From NCBI GenBank assembly GCA_009809945.1, contig WTPW01000088.1:81252-145251 (forward strand): DNA of 64,000 bases, in the 5' to 3' direction. Positions 1-11,483 of this stretch are shown piece by piece. The translations under genes were made by a program, and so were the position numbers. A model generated the notes under the pieces. That model saw only the letters and a list, made by a program, of their open reading frames with translations. It was not told the DNA's origin and searched no databases. Position 1 is the first letter of the stretch. The number at the start of each line of letters is the position of its first letter. This stretch comes from Gigaspora margarita (lineage: Eukaryota; Glomeromycota; Glomeromycetes; Diversisporales; Gigasporaceae).

Positions 1-553
1 AAAAAAAAAAAAAAGGCCAGTACTTATCTAAAGACCAACCCAGCCCCAATTCCATTTCGCATCTCAGCCCAAGCAAAATTTAAGCAGTATTCTCGCATAG
101 TGCTACTGCTAATGCTTTTCCATCCTCAGAACCAAAGCTGATTACCAGTAGTCGACGTGGTATTTTCACAAAGCCGATTTCAAAGGTAAAGACCTAAAAA
201 AAAGGAGAGAGTAGTTAGTAACGGCAACAAAAAAGAAAAAAAAATAGATCAATACTTAACCAAAGCGGCCTAAAGATCGCGAAATGAAAAAAAAAATAAA
301 AAAAAATAAAATAAATAAATAAAAAAATCTAGATTTACCCGTAGATCTAGATAAAAAAAAAAAAACCTCTAGATCGGTGAAACCGGCCCCTTAATCCGGA
401 ACCGGGGAGTGTCACCGCCGGTGACAAACACATTTTTTCTAAAAAAAAATTGAATTTCAGACACTGGATCAAGCGAAATATTACAGATGTGATGAATAAA
501 AGGACAATCACAAAGCTTTGTGCAGGGTGAGTATATAGCATTATAGGAGATAT
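1..553. other. Low-complexity AT-rich left edge
   Basis: A-rich runs and a few short palindromes around TCTAGA (about 330-375). I see no credible gene or complete element. The minus-strand reading frame at 347-601 is low-complexity hydrophobic sequence with no recognisable domain. Confidence 0.5.
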
Positions 554-1150
554 GAAGCTTATAAATTTATTATGAAGTTGCCTTATTTTTAATGAATCCA
601 AAATGTAAAATTATTTTTGAATAAATTATAACATTATATAGATCTTTTTTTAATTATGTTTTTGGCAATTTTTTTCACTGCCTCAGTTTGTTCGGGGTTT
701 TTTAAAGCTGGCCAACTTTATTTTTAATATCATACCGTTATTATAACTGATTTCAAAATTCTAGGACGATTGAAAAATTTGGCACTGATGAATCGATAAG
801 TATTTTGATACCAACAATTTATTTAATTCTGCGGTAACTTATCAATTCTATCATTAGTAGATATGGACGAACTAATTACTTATTATTACTTGATATTTTT
901 CCAATTTTTACATAATAAGTAAAAAAAAACTGAGGCTTGCAAAAGCAACCTTGATTGTCAGAATAAAAATTTCGGAATTATACCTTTCATGTTGTACTTG
1001 TGAATCATAACAACAAAATGGACCGCTGGATATTAAATTTTATTGAATTCTTTAAGGCGATATATAACATACATCAGTACGATTAATATATATTGAAGAG
1101 ATACATAGCATACATCAGTGCATTTTATGTATAATTGAAAGAGATATATT
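554..1150 (+). repeat. 597-bp inverted repeat, left copy
   Basis: Nearly the whole block is found in reverse complement at 13787-14383. Shared landmarks in order: AAGCTTATAAATTTATTA, a TTTTTGGCAATTTTTT stretch, GTTCGGGG, TTACCGCAGAATTAAATAAA (seen in the other orientation), CTTGCAAAAGCAACCTTGAT, and AAAGAGATATA at the inner edge. The two copies are the same length and face each other across 13 kb. No coding sequence is recognised inside. It could be terminal repeats of a large decayed element or two independent insertions. Confidence 0.85.
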
Positions 1151-1202
1151 ATACATTAATGCAATCAATGTATATGGAAGTTGGGGTAGTTTTTGGTGTT
1201 CA

Positions 1203-1500
1203 GGTGAGGTTTCGGTTCGAATGAGGTTTCGGGTTTCGGGTGAGGTTTCGAGTTTCGGATAAGGTTTCGGAAGTTATAATCCGAAGCCTGAAACTTTCGG
1301 ATTTGGCACAAAAGGGTTTCGGCGCCAACTTTGGAGAGAATAAACAAATAAGTTATGATGTTTTGGCAGTTTCGGGTTTCGGTTGAGGTTTCGGGTTTCG
1401 GGTGAGGTTTCGGGTTTCGGATAAGGTTTCGGAAGTTATAATCCGAAACCCGAAACTTTCGGAATCGCCAAAAAAGGTTTCGGTGCCATCTCTGGATAGG
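1203..1500 (+). repeat. GTTTCGG-rich block, two tandem copies
   Basis: Two diverged copies (about 1203-1340 and 1380-1500) of a segment built from GAGGTTTCGGGTTTCGG units. In each, an internal palindrome pairs GGTTTCGG with CCGAAACC around AAGTTATAATCC. The block is GC-richer than its surroundings. Reading frames across it are translations of the repeat (ETRN/PKPE-like) and are not treated as genes. A related block lies at 14397-14545. Confidence 0.8.
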
Positions 1501-1899
1501 TGGCGTATTGGCGCCACCCATCTTATTTTTATTTTTTTTAAAGAACTCAAATCATGTACAAAGTTGAGAAATTTTTTGATATAAACCCGATATGTTCCGA
1601 TTGTATTTTTGACGAATACCATAGTCAGTCTCGTGATTAATCCAAAAGCGATGATACCTAATTTTTGTTAAACATTAAATATTGCGCTAATATAAAATAG
1701 AAAGAAACCTTTATTTAATGTTAGTAAGTTAACTGCCATAAAACTTGTGATTTTTTTTGCGATTTTTCATTTTTTTTCGTCTATATTTTTTACTTCGAGT
1801 TTGTATGTTACACATTGATCTTAATTGAATTCAGCAAAAATCATGGAAGCGGCAAATTTTTGCACCATGAGTATGTTACTAATTAGTGACTTACTGTAC

Positions 1900-2520
1900 C
1901 AGCTATTGTAGGCACACAGTATGTGGTTAAGTTTGAATAAGTTGCAAGGAATTCTGGGAATTTACTACTTATGCGGTTGAGTTAGTATTTAATTATAGTA
2001 ATTTCTGCTATAAATTACTGTAAAAATTCTGTTACAGAACCTACTTGTTATTCTGGTGCTTAGGATTGAGTTGGTTGCACTGAAATCATTATGTTTGATG
2101 TAAAGAATTCAGTTTCAGCACAGTAATTAAAGTTGGGTTAGTATTGGAATTATAATAATTTCTACTATAAGAATAAATTCTGTTACAGAGCTTATTTGAT
2201 GTTTCGATGTCATAATATGTGGTTAAGTTCGAGTTAGTTTACATTGAATTTTTGTGATTTCTACCATAAGTTGCCCTAAAATAGGTATAGAGTTTGCACG
2301 CTTATGCAGTACACACAGTGGTAGTGTTGGTATTGGAATTGTTCTGATTTCTACTCTTAGTTTCTGTAAAAAATTCTATTAAAGAATTTACATATATTCC
2401 GGTAACCACAATTTGTAGTTAGGATTGAGTTGTTTGCATTATTTCTGCCATTAATTACTGTAAAAAAAAAGTCTGTTAGAAAACTTGCTATCCTAGCGAT
2501 TGTTAAGACTTTGTTAAGTA
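1900..2520 (+). repeat. Degenerate minisatellite, ~110-130 bp unit
   Basis: Four to five diverged copies of a unit containing, in order: CACAGTATGTGGTTAAG, GAGTTAGTTTGCATTGAA, TTATAGTAATTTCTGCTATA and AAATTCTGTTACAGAAC. The same unit recurs at about 34260-34810 and 35190-35340, so it is dispersed as well as tandem. Non-coding. Confidence 0.75.
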
Positions 2521-3271
2521 GTTAAGGTAGTATTGGTAAATGTCAATCAATTTTAAAAAAATGAGTACCCAAAACGAACATATGTCATTCTTAATTTTTG
2601 AAAATTTACTTAAGAAACAGATTTATAAAATTTTTATATGCTCTTTCAGCAAATGAAATTTCAGAAATCAACAATTTTGCGGCGTATAAATTGTGCCATG
2701 ATTTTTTCGGCAATGTCTAAACTAAACGAAATTTTAGATTAGCAGCCAAGATATTAATAAATATATTGTTTTTTGTGAAAATTATGTTATATATTCTGAT
2801 ATAATTAACAGAAATTTCTGATTGCTAAAAAATTTCGTCGGAATTTTTTTTTTGATTAACTGTATCCAGCATTTTACAAAAGAAGTTAGTGCTCTAAATT
2901 CTATAATACCAAATCATAAATAAAGTCAACTGCTATCTTGAATACTACATAAATTAAGATATAGCTCTGACCGATTTTGCATCCTGGATTGCAATGTCTC
3001 ATGACGAGTATACAACGACAATGTTACAATATTAATCATGCAAATGATTGGACAATCGAAATACCACAATAAATAAGCTTTGACAATCACGCGAATGATC
3101 ACAGAATATTGTTATAAAACTCGATTCATAATTTTTAACGGATTTGAATACACGAAAAGTATTGCACATATGTGATATATTATTATTTGGATACACCTGG
3201 ACGAAGCTTCCAGAAATAGTAATTATAATTGCGCTGGGTATTACCATCATCGGTTGACCTTGCGATTAGGA
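2521..3271. other. Intergenic, nothing recognised
   Basis: AT-rich sequence with no supported gene; the short minus reading frame at 3032-3250 has no recognisable domain. Confidence 0.4.
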
Positions 3272-3359
3272 TAGGAATCGATTTAGTCGACTAAAAAATT
3301 TATATGTAAATTACTATGTTTGGTCGATTTAGTCGACTAAATCATATAGCTGATTCCTA
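3272..3359. mobile_element. Small hairpin element (MITE-like)
   Basis: Inverted ends TAGGAATC / GATTCCTA, with the motif CGATTTAGTCGACTAAA repeated inside in inverted arrangement. The GTCGAC core is itself palindromic. Only 88 bp, non-coding. Superfamily cannot be assigned. Confidence 0.5.
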
Positions 3360-3509
3360 GTATCATCTGTACTTAAAGCGGTTTGCAAAAAAGTGTAACA
3401 CCTGCAGATCATGATGTCATGTGAAATCACATGAAATCAGTCGATTCTTGTAGATTTTTCAATTTTAGAGAATTTTAAAGATTTCTAGTATATAGCGATA
3501 GTATAATCG

Positions 3510-3999
3510 TTATACTGAAATTTCATAAAAAATCTTTATTAGCATGCCTCTCACATACAGCGATGATTTTGAAATGGCATATAATTTATTTAAATTATGA
3601 TAATTATCACTTGCTAGAGTAGTTAAATCATATGTTTCTAATTCTGAAGAGTTGCCATTATTTTCAAATGTAGAATTCGATGTTGCTTTGAGCTTTTTTG
3701 CTTTCAAAGATAACCTTAATAAAACATTATTGCATCGAGAGCACAAAGCAAAATTGAAAGTCTCTTTTGAACTCAATAAAATTATTATAGTGCTCTATTT
3801 TTTGATGAACAAATTCTGCTTTCTTTTTTATCCAGTTTGGATCAAATACTCGTTAAACGTATACCTGACGGCATCTGTCCGATTACTTTTGTGTGGCACA
3901 ATAGATAAATTGCAGTCACATTTTTCTTTACATGCATTTTCGGCAACTTAAACAAGTTCCTCGACGATATTTTAATTTTGTTTCTTGAACATCAGTCAT
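3510..3999 (-). pseudogene. Decayed CxxC-type small protein, AM-fungal family
   Basis: The minus strand opens with ATG at 3999 reading MTDVQETKLKYRRG then CLSCRKCM. After a frameshift it continues KKNVTAIYLLCHTKVIGQM, then IKKKAEFVHQKIEHYNN in another frame, then FNFALCSRCNNVLLRLSLKA. The pairs CxxCxxC and CxxC look like a small zinc-binding ribbon, which is inference. At least two frameshifts and stops break it. From memory this matches a short protein repeated many times in Rhizophagus genomes, but I cannot verify that here. The plus-strand frame at 3652-3951 is its antisense shadow. Confidence 0.5.
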
Positions 4000-4460
4000 T
4001 TTTTGAGAAAAAATGAGTACGTAAAAAAAAGTAGAATACAATAGTTTTACATATAACTTTTTATACGTATAAATCACTGATTAAAGCTATGATTAAGATA
4101 TGATTTTACTTAAATTCTAAAATAGATTCTCTATTTAGAATTTCAAAGATTCTCAGCCATCATCATCATGAAAATTATGGTGTTACACCTTTTTGCAAAC
4201 CGCCATAATTTATCATTAGTATTAGATCAAGGTTCTAAATTATGCAATTAATTAAATTCTACTTATCTGACTAACGTACTCTCTCCTACAGAGTTATTTT
4301 ATCTGTATGCCTGATTAGGATTAATGAATGATTCTGGCCTAACAGTATTGCTTCAGATATTTTTTTATAGCCATATTTTCGATCTGTTGACTTGCGTCAA
4401 TTTATAAATAATTCATAGCAACCCGATCAAAGACGTGATTGAATCATTTATTAGATGGCA
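4000..4460. other. Intergenic, nothing recognised
   Basis: No gene or complete element seen. A GTTTGCAAAAAAGTGTAACACC motif at about 3370-3390 reappears inverted at about 4180-4200, so the decayed gene at 3510-3999 may sit inside an old inverted-repeat element. Confidence 0.4.
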
Positions 4461-4962
4461 ATCACAGGTAAAATGGGGCTTCAATAGGGATCCTCTTATT
4501 GTGCTAGGTTGTGGCACCAATTAAGGTCAATAGGGTATTAATCGGGACAATAATAGCCAATAGGGTTTTAATAGAGTGCCAATAGGGTATCAATAGAGTA
4601 CTAACTATTAAATAGGGACTTTACCGATTGTAAAATATTTAATCAATAGATACAGATTGGGACCAATAGAGTATCAATAAGGTATTAAATTACCAATAGG
4701 GTCGTTTTACCGATCATAAACTAGTACCTCATCAGGTACAACCACTGAAATATTTAACTAGAGCTACAATCCTGAATCCTATTTTTAAATGATCATCGAA
4801 TTAAATCTGAATTCATTTTCATGCATCCAATTTAAATTCGGATAATAAATCGAATTAAGTAAATTCGGATTCAATCCGTAAAATAAGTGACAATTAACTT
4901 CAATCCTAATTTTTAAATGCTATTCGAATTTTTGTGACACATTCGATTTAAAATTCAAATTA

Positions 4963-5175
4963 CAGCTGTTCTCATAAACTCGGGGCAACTGATAAAAACT
5001 GTCTGATAATTATTCGGCTGAATTCAATAAGTTTTTGAATTCAGTGTTATCGACGTTATTGTAATGCCAAAAATCCAATGCTAATAACATCGAATCAAAA
5101 ACCTATTGAATTCGGCCGAATAACCATCGGTCAATTATTATCAGTTGTCCAGAATTTATGAGAAATGCTGTAAAT
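4963..5175. mobile_element. Palindromic MITE, TACAGCTGTT family
   Basis: Arms run from TACAGCTGTTCTCATAAA to the inverse TTTATGAGAAATGCTGTA. GCAACTGATAA and TTCGGCTGAATTCAATA are repeated in inverted order inside. The same ends occur at about 7045-7140 (half copy) and 39237-39352. Non-coding, no transposase. Superfamily unassigned. Confidence 0.7.
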
Positions 5176-6448
5176 CAAAACCTGGATTCAATTAGTAAAT
5201 TCGGGTTAGAACAAAAAAATCATATATGCACATATATACGTACTTTCATTCGTACAGTACATATCATATGCACACATGCATTTTTTATATTACCATTTGC
5301 ACTATAAATAATTAAACATTTGTCATAACTATAACTTTATTAAACTTTAATTGTAACCTCCTTAGAACATGGATTCTTGTTTTGAATAATTTACAGGCTA
5401 TGTAACTTGTTTAACTCTAATCCAAAGTCTATTCTACATTAAGGGGCTGAATTATCAAAATTGCGTATTCTTGATTATATAAGGAAAAATAGAAACAAGT
5501 AGTTGCGCCAATTTCAATTAAACATCTAGGAATTTTCTTTTATGTACTGTTCATAAAATATTGCATCTAAAATGACCTTAAAATAATTCAGTTAATAAAT
5601 GTTATTGATAATGTTGGGATAGCTTAATTAACAACTAATTAATACATAAAATATATAAGTGAAATAATGATAATATTGTAAAATCTTGAAATAATGCACA
5701 GGGGTGAAATTACAATTTTTTGACTGAATTAAGCTTAATTCAGGTCAAAATTCGAAATAACACCCATGCCTGCTATTTCAAAATTTTATGTTAAATATTT
5801 TTATACTTAGCTTATAAATAAGACAAATGTTTGCAATAAATCTTCATTAATCATAATAATTATCATCTAAAAGATTATAAAAAATTAAATATAGATTGAA
5901 AACTTTTTAATTTTAAATAAAAAACTAAACATGCATAAATTCTGTTTTATCAATTCATTTAACTAGCTGTTCTTAATGCTTCAGATAATGTATAAATGGT
6001 TTGTACTTATTTACTTTAGCCTGAATACCTAAATAACTGTCTTAATAAATTTAGTTAAAATTATTTGTCATGAAATGCATTATTTACGCCCTTTCAATCC
6101 CAACTTCAGATTTAGAGTAATTTCTAAACATTTGGTGTTAACAGGTCTTTTGTGGGTCAAACTCTCAAACAATTTCAAAGTATGGCTGTGTTGAAGAATT
6201 ATCATCACTTTAAATAAGCATTATACCAGTAAAAACTTTTACTTTGAACTTTATTATAATCATTAAGACATCATCAGCAAATATTAATAAAATCTTGACT
6301 CTTATTTCAATTTATTTTACATTTTTTTGAATCAGTTGATAAACTCCTGACTTTATTTAACCTTTTTTTTTAGCACCTACTTGTATAATATGGGATACTT
6401 CATATTAAAAAGGCAAATTTTCAAATTTTTTTATTTGATTTTTAATAG

Positions 6449-6787
6449 ATATATGGGGTGAATCAATAAAAAAAGGACAAATTTTTTCTAAGTAAAAGTT
6501 TTTTTCAACTTTGAGCTTAAATTTTTATTATCTTATTAGATTTAATAAAATTTTTATTATCTTAATTCTAAATATTTTATCAACTATCTTATTATATTTA
6601 ATAATAAAAAAAACCCCAATTCAGTCAAGTTCAAAATTTTTATTATTTTAACTCTAAATAATCTTTAGATTAAAATAAAAAAAATTTTATTAAAATTGGT
6701 TAAATAGTTGTCAAAATATTTTAATTTAAAAGTTAAAAAAAATACTAAAAAATTATTTGTCCTTTTCTATTGACTCACCCCATATAT
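6449..6787. mobile_element. MITE with ATATATGGGGTG termini
   Basis: Ends ATATATGGGGTGAATCAATA and its inverse TATTGACTCACCCCATATAT. The inner arms share GGACAAAT-type sequence and AAAGTT-type runs. 339 bp, very AT-rich, non-coding, nested in the 4461-7431 element. Confidence 0.75.
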
Positions 6788-7447
6788 CAATAAACAAGTT
6801 CGCTATAGTATAAGTTGCCAAAGCCAATTAAAATTTTGTTTTTATTTATAGATCATTTAATTTCAAAGCTGTTTATATGTTAATTAAGAATGCTCAACTT
6901 ATGTCGAAACTTTTTTAATGATAAATTATTAATTTTTACATCGTGCATAATGGATAAGGCAAAAATTTAATAAAGTAATATAATTTTACTAGAACAAAAT
7001 ACTGTGTGGCTAAAAATATTGTTTTTTTTTTATACACTGATCACGCACCAATCATGCCGAAATCAATAACTTATCGACTTCGGCCGAATAGACTTGGCAA
7101 ATTTTTTAGGGTGGTCTAGAATTTATGAAAACAGCTGTAAATATGTCAATGGTTATACTAGGGTTCCCGATTGGTGACTAGTTTACAATCGATAAAACAA
7201 CTCTGTTGATAATTTAATACCCTATTGATTCCCTATTGGTCCCCGATTGGAACTATTGATTAAATAATTTACAATTGGTAAAGTCCCTATTGAATAGTTA
7301 GTAACCTATTGGTACCATATTGATGCCATATTAGTGCCCTATTGAATATTATTGTCCCGATTGATACCCTATTGACCTCTATTGGAACAGCAATAGGGAG
7401 GTCCCCTATTGAAGCTCATTTTATCTGTGATACAAACTGCTAAGTCG

Positions 7448-7560
7448 TACTGTATTTATCAGTCACAAAACTCCGAATGCAAGAACAAGAATTCAAAAAC
7501 CATAATATAACTAAAGGTATTTTATATTTATTTATATTCTATGATTTATATTTATGAACT
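7448..7560 (+). repeat. Upstream duplicate of the 8.2-kb gene promoter
   Basis: This stretch resembles about 8035-8165, directly upstream of the secreted-protein gene. Shared pieces include an AAACTCCG motif, AACTAAAG followed by TATTTATATTTATTTATATTCTA, and a matching AT-rich run. No reading frame follows the upstream copy; a MITE sits there instead. It may mark a lost tandem paralog. Confidence 0.55.
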
Positions 7561-7566
7561 AAAATA

Positions 7567-7752
7567 CAGTCAGAACTCTCTAAATGCGATGCGACAGGAT
7601 CATATGTAAAAATTTAGCCAAGCGTGTGCTTAAAAAAGTATTGCATTTGATTTATAAGCGTAATATTAGTTTGGCCCAAATGAAGACATGTATTTATGAG
7701 AGCTTTTCACAGGACGTGCATTTAGGAAGGTTACATTTAGGAGGTCTGATTG
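7567..7752. mobile_element. Tc1/pogo-like MITE, TA target site
   Basis: Begins CAGTCAGAACTCTCTAAATG, ends with the inverse CATTTAGGAGGTCTGATTG, and is flanked by TA on both sides (7565-7566 and 7753-7754). Matching termini occur at 51576-52317, with looser relatives at 18357, 27353 and 36234. TA duplication and CAGTCA-type ends fit the Tc1/mariner-pogo group. No transposase inside. Confidence 0.75.
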
Positions 7753-8207
7753 TATGTTTATAAATTACGAAAGTGCTGCATATGTAATGAAACTGAATTA
7801 ATACAAATATTACGAAACCAGATCAAGTTAAAATCATGAAAGTGCATTGTAGAGTCAAATTAATTTATATTGTTCTTTATGAAACTAATAATTACTAGAT
7901 CGCAGAATAAAAATTTTATTTAAATGTCATATTAAAATCTTATGATAATAATAATTACGTAATATTTATTATTTCTACATTCCAAAAATATTACGCAATA
8001 TTCTACTATTCTATTACTAAACGCTAAATGGCACTGAATTTATCGGTCCAAACTCCGTATGAAAAAACAAGTATTTAAAGACCATCTTGCTAGCATGAAA
8101 AAAAAAGTCCATAAATACAACTAAAGATAATTTATATTTATTTATATTCTACGATCGATATAAATTTTAAATTTTAATATTTTTAACTTTGCCAATAACT
8201 TGCAATC

Positions 8208-8522
8208 ATGCTCCTCAAATGCATTGTTATGATGCTAATCGCTCATCTCGTACTCGTATCAGCATTCTCTTTTGAAGCTTGGTCACAAAACAATTTTCAA
8301 GGCACTTCTCAGACTTATACCCAGCGAGGAAGTTTTGAACCCAGGTTTACTATTAAATCTTACAGATGGGACAGTCCTTCCCATGATGGTTGTTGTGTGA
8401 GAATGTGCAATAATGGTAACGACGTTGGTTACTGGTGTCAATCTCATAGTAACAGTTTGCCTAGTTCTGATTTCAACAAAGTTGTTATTGGGTGTAATGA
8501 TGAACAGCTAATTTGTACTTAG
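8208..8522 (+). CDS. Small secreted cysteine-rich protein, candidate effector
   Basis: Single-exon 104-aa protein. Residues 1-19 (MLLKCIVMMLIAHLVLVSA) form a clear signal peptide with a plausible cleavage after VSA. The mature part has six cysteines (62, 63, 67, 77, 96, 103), likely three disulfides, with motifs FEAWSQNNFQG, SYRWDS and GYWCQS. The N-terminal FxAWxxxxFxG pattern with a later SYRW resembles one-domain crystallin-like secreted folds; that is a weak shape resemblance, not an assignment. The ATG follows an AT-rich leader containing GATATAAATTTT. Intact, unlike most reading frames nearby. Function unknown; secretion is the well-supported part. Confidence 0.8.
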   Translation: MLLKCIVMMLIAHLVLVSAFSFEAWSQNNFQGTSQTYTQRGSFEPRFTIKSYRWDSPSHDGCCVRMCNNGNDVGYWCQSHSNSLPSSDFNKVVIGCNDEQLICT

Positions 8523-8612
8523 GGTTTCTTTTTTCACCATTCCTTGGGTGTAATGATGAACAGCTAGTTTGTTGTTTTTTTTTTTTCTTAAGATTTCTTT
8601 TTTTACCATTCC
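8488..8612 (+). repeat. 56-bp tandem duplication of the gene's 3' end
   Basis: The segment from TTGGGTGTAATGATGAACAG through the stop codon to ACCATTCC (8488-8543) is repeated immediately at 8544-8612, with an expanded T run in the second copy. The duplicate lies in the 3' untranslated region. Confidence 0.9.
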
Positions 8613-9249
8613 TGAAATTTTAAAATGCATGCCATTTTATAATTAGCTCCAACATGGATTTTTTTTATGATGTTTCTAGCAAAACAAATTTCAATTTCAA
8701 ATATTAAAATCTAATTATTGTTATTTTAGTGTTATATTAATAAAATATTAATAGTTTCATCATACTGATGTTGCATTTATTTAATTTAATTGAATTCTTC
8801 AATTTGTCATCTCAGTTGAATTAATAATATATATACTTATTCAGATATTGATAATATAAATACTAACTCAAATATTGATCCGTCTTGAAAATATATTTAT
8901 TGGGTTAAGTAATCTATGCCTAATAAACTGATTATTCAGATCTAAGCGTTAATATAAATATTCAAAAAATATTTCGAACGAATCACAAATAAATCTCAAT
9001 TCGTACTTGAAATGAACTTATTCAATAAAGATGATTATATCATACCCTATGAATTTTTAAGAAAATTCTAAAATTGAAGGCGATAATAATCTTAAGAAAC
9101 GGAGCAAACTATTGCGAGAGAAATGCAGATAAAAACTAGAATCTGCTATCAATTTTGAGATCAAAACTAAAAAGAATAATCAAGATGAGAATACTATAGT
9201 TAATTAATAATTAATTAATAACAAGGAAGTCTCTTATAGCATATATATA
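8613..9249. other. Intergenic, nothing recognised
   Basis: AT-rich sequence with scattered A-rich and ATTAATTAATTA-type runs; no gene or element supported. Confidence 0.4.
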
Positions 9250-9368
9250 TATGCACAGTTTATTTTTCACATGAGCACATGTGTGCGGATCCAATCAAAA
9301 TTTTAAATAAAGCCAATTTGATTGGATCCCACACATTCGCACACTTTTGCACACGTGAAAAGTATAAG
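9250..9368. mobile_element. Hairpin MITE
   Basis: Two inverted arms meet around TTTTAAATAAAGCC: the left carries TTTTTCACATG and GGATCCAATCAAA, the right TTTGATTGGATCC and CACGTGAAAAGTA. About 119 bp, non-coding. Confidence 0.65.
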
Positions 9369-9559
9369 ACTTTTTATTATAAAATTTTAAATTGAGACTT
9401 ATAAAATCTAAATTATATCAAGTATTTCTTATGTCGAAGGTTTTCATATATCGCAAAATTCTTGTATTTGAAAAAATTTCTGATGAGATTGAAAATAAGT
9501 TGTTAAAAATAATTAGTTGACAAAAAATAATGAAAAAGTTGATTCTAATGAAGTATAAA

Positions 9560-10135
9560 AAAGAATTATTGAGTTTATCTGTTATTTGAATTTCACGGTG
9601 CTAAAGGGAATATTTTATCGGGTATTGAAACAATGGAGTCAGAATTGAAAAGGATGAATATAAATAATTCAATAATTTTAAAAAAATCTGCAGATATGGA
9701 AATCCTGATGGTGCATTTAAATTAGATAAATGTTATCGACATAGAATTGGTGTTAAAACGAATGATCTTAAAGGATTTATTAACTTTCAAAAATCTGCGG
9801 AAGTTGGACATGATGGTGGAACTTATTACATTGGGCATGTTATCGAGTTGGAATTGCAGTTGAAAATGATAAAAATAAACGTTTATCTACTGTATTACCA
9901 AAAGTCAGTTGAAATAGGAATGCTAAAGGAACGACTTGGATATTGTTATCGAGTTGTATTTGGAGCTGAAAGGACGAAAATAAAGCATTTATCCATTATA
10001 TAAATCGGCTGAAATGGGAATTGTTAATGTAGTTGGTTAAGTGTTATTTTTATGGTATTGGGACTAAAAAGGATCAAATAAAGCAATCAAGGATTATCAA
10101 TTATCTGCCAAAATTGGCATGCACATAGAACACAA
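9560..10135 (+). pseudogene. Degenerate Sel1-repeat protein gene
   Basis: Translation across frames shows the periodic Sel1 (tetratricopeptide-like) pattern: CYRHRIGVKTNDLKGF, then FQKSAEVGHDGGTY, CYRVGIAVENDKNK, GYCYRV, KSAEMG and further KDQIKQ-like remnants. The spacing is about 36 residues per repeat, as expected for Sel1. Frame changes and small deletions occur in nearly every repeat, and no start or long frame survives. Sel1 proteins are abundant in AM fungi, often fused to kinases; no kinase part is seen upstream. Confidence 0.7.
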
Positions 10136-10178
10136 ATTGCCTTTCTTAATAGAAAAAATCGTTAAAATTAGTTAATGT

Positions 10179-10382
10179 AAAGTTGGTGAAATTAATTAGT
10201 CTTTTAAAGTTGGTGAAATTAATTAGTCTTTCAAATCTTAAAAATTAAAATTAAATTATGATTGTTTAAATATTTTAAAATTGAATAAACATCAAGATAT
10301 AACTGTTTTATAACTTTTATTTAAAAATATTTTAAAATTGAATAAACACCAAGATATAACTGTTTTATAACTTTTATTTAAA
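10179..10382 (+). repeat. Two short tandem duplications
   Basis: AAGTTGGTGAAATTAATTAG occurs twice at about 10179-10230. A 57-bp unit starting AATATTTTAAAATTGAATAA occurs at 10269-10325 and again at 10326-10382, almost identical. Non-coding, just after the Sel1 relic. Confidence 0.85.
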
Positions 10383-11224
10383 AAAACTAAAAAGTTTTAA
10401 TTATAACAAAATTTTAAAAATTTAAAATAAATTTCACCCATTCTATAAAAAGGATGAGATAAAGCATTTTTTCATTACTATTCCATTTATAGACTATTTT
10501 ATACTGGATGCAGCTATTCTCTTAGAACTGGTATTTAAAATGATAATATCAAGCATTTCCAAAAATTCTTAACGTTATCTAGAACTGATCAATTAGTATA
10601 CTATGATATTTTATTAGATGACCTTAAGTTAGACGGGAACGTTTAAATCCAGATAAAAAAAATTTCAGTATTTCGACGAATTTGGTCAAAACACCATTTC
10701 AATCAACATAGATTTACCAATTAATGAACTGTTCCGGGAATATTGTCAAATTTAAATAAAATAATACTTTACAAAAAGAATCACCACATTCTTTACCAGT
10801 TTGACAAATGATTTAAAATCGACACTTAAATTTCGACCAGTAGGTGAGTTGATGGCTGCATTATAAATATTGATAGAATCACACAACTAATTGTCGATTA
10901 TAGAGAGCCCATGGGATCAATTCAAATACTAAATAATTGCAGTGATTGCAATTTTTGTAATAATTTATATATTTTCTTATATAATGAGTTATATTATACA
11001 CAAAAAGTTTGAAGAATAAGTTCTACAATATTAAGGCTTGGATTAGTTACCCCTAATTTTATTCTTTCAATTCTCTTTAATTCTAATGATAAACCGGAGC
11101 TTCATTTGCCAAGGTGCTTTTTTATCAGAAATGATTAAACTACTATAATGCTAAATTTATTGTTTCCTTATTTTTAATTCTTGCTAAAACAAATCAAACA
11201 CATAAAAAAGTGTTCTCATTTAGT
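10383..11224. other. Intergenic, nothing recognised
   Basis: No supported gene. Scattered short coding-like stretches may belong to the flanking relics but cannot be joined. Confidence 0.3.
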
Positions 11225-11483
11225 GTTTCGCTTTCATAAACTTCTGTATAGCTATTTATACTGTTGACGATGGAATTAACGATCCCATTGTCGGAAGAGA
11301 TTTTAAAAAATGGTTCTTCATAAACGAAAGGTTTAATGACTGTGCTCATTATATTATGGTAACTGATTATGAATATCAGACAATTATGAAAGATGCACCT
11401 AGATTTATTAAAGTAGCAGTTGATTATAAGTACCTGACAATTATGAAATATCTACCTAAGTCAAGTCTAATAAGATATACATG
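11225..11483 (+). pseudogene. Open coding-like fragment, unknown
   Basis: An 86-codon open frame without an early ATG contains IYTVDDGINDPIVGRDFKKW, then CAHYIMVTDYEYQTIM and VAVDYKYLTIMKYL. The phrase YxTIMK appears twice. Composition looks protein-like rather than random AT-rich translation. It could be an exon or a relic of a larger gene. No domain recognised. Confidence 0.3.

Larger units (their letters stand above)
4461..7431. mobile_element. 3-kb element with 286-bp inverted ends
   Basis: The segment 4461-4746 is found in reverse complement at 7147-7431. Both ends are rich in CAATAGGG/CCCTATTG submotifs, and both carry TAGGGACTTTACC followed by ATTTAATCAATAG. Between them lie smaller palindromic elements (4963-5175, 6449-6787 and a half copy at about 7045-7140) and no transposase. 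I infer either a non-autonomous terminal-inverted-repeat element invaded by others, or two facing copies of one repeat. No target-site duplication was identified. Confidence 0.6.

Noticed and set aside
347..601. Minus-strand 84-aa reading frame
   Set aside because: Low-complexity sequence in an A-rich region; overlaps the end of a repeat and has no domain.
1165..1622. Minus-strand frames with PKPETSTETRN-like repeats
   Set aside because: Direct translation of the GTTTCGG repeat block; non-ATG start and no homology expected.
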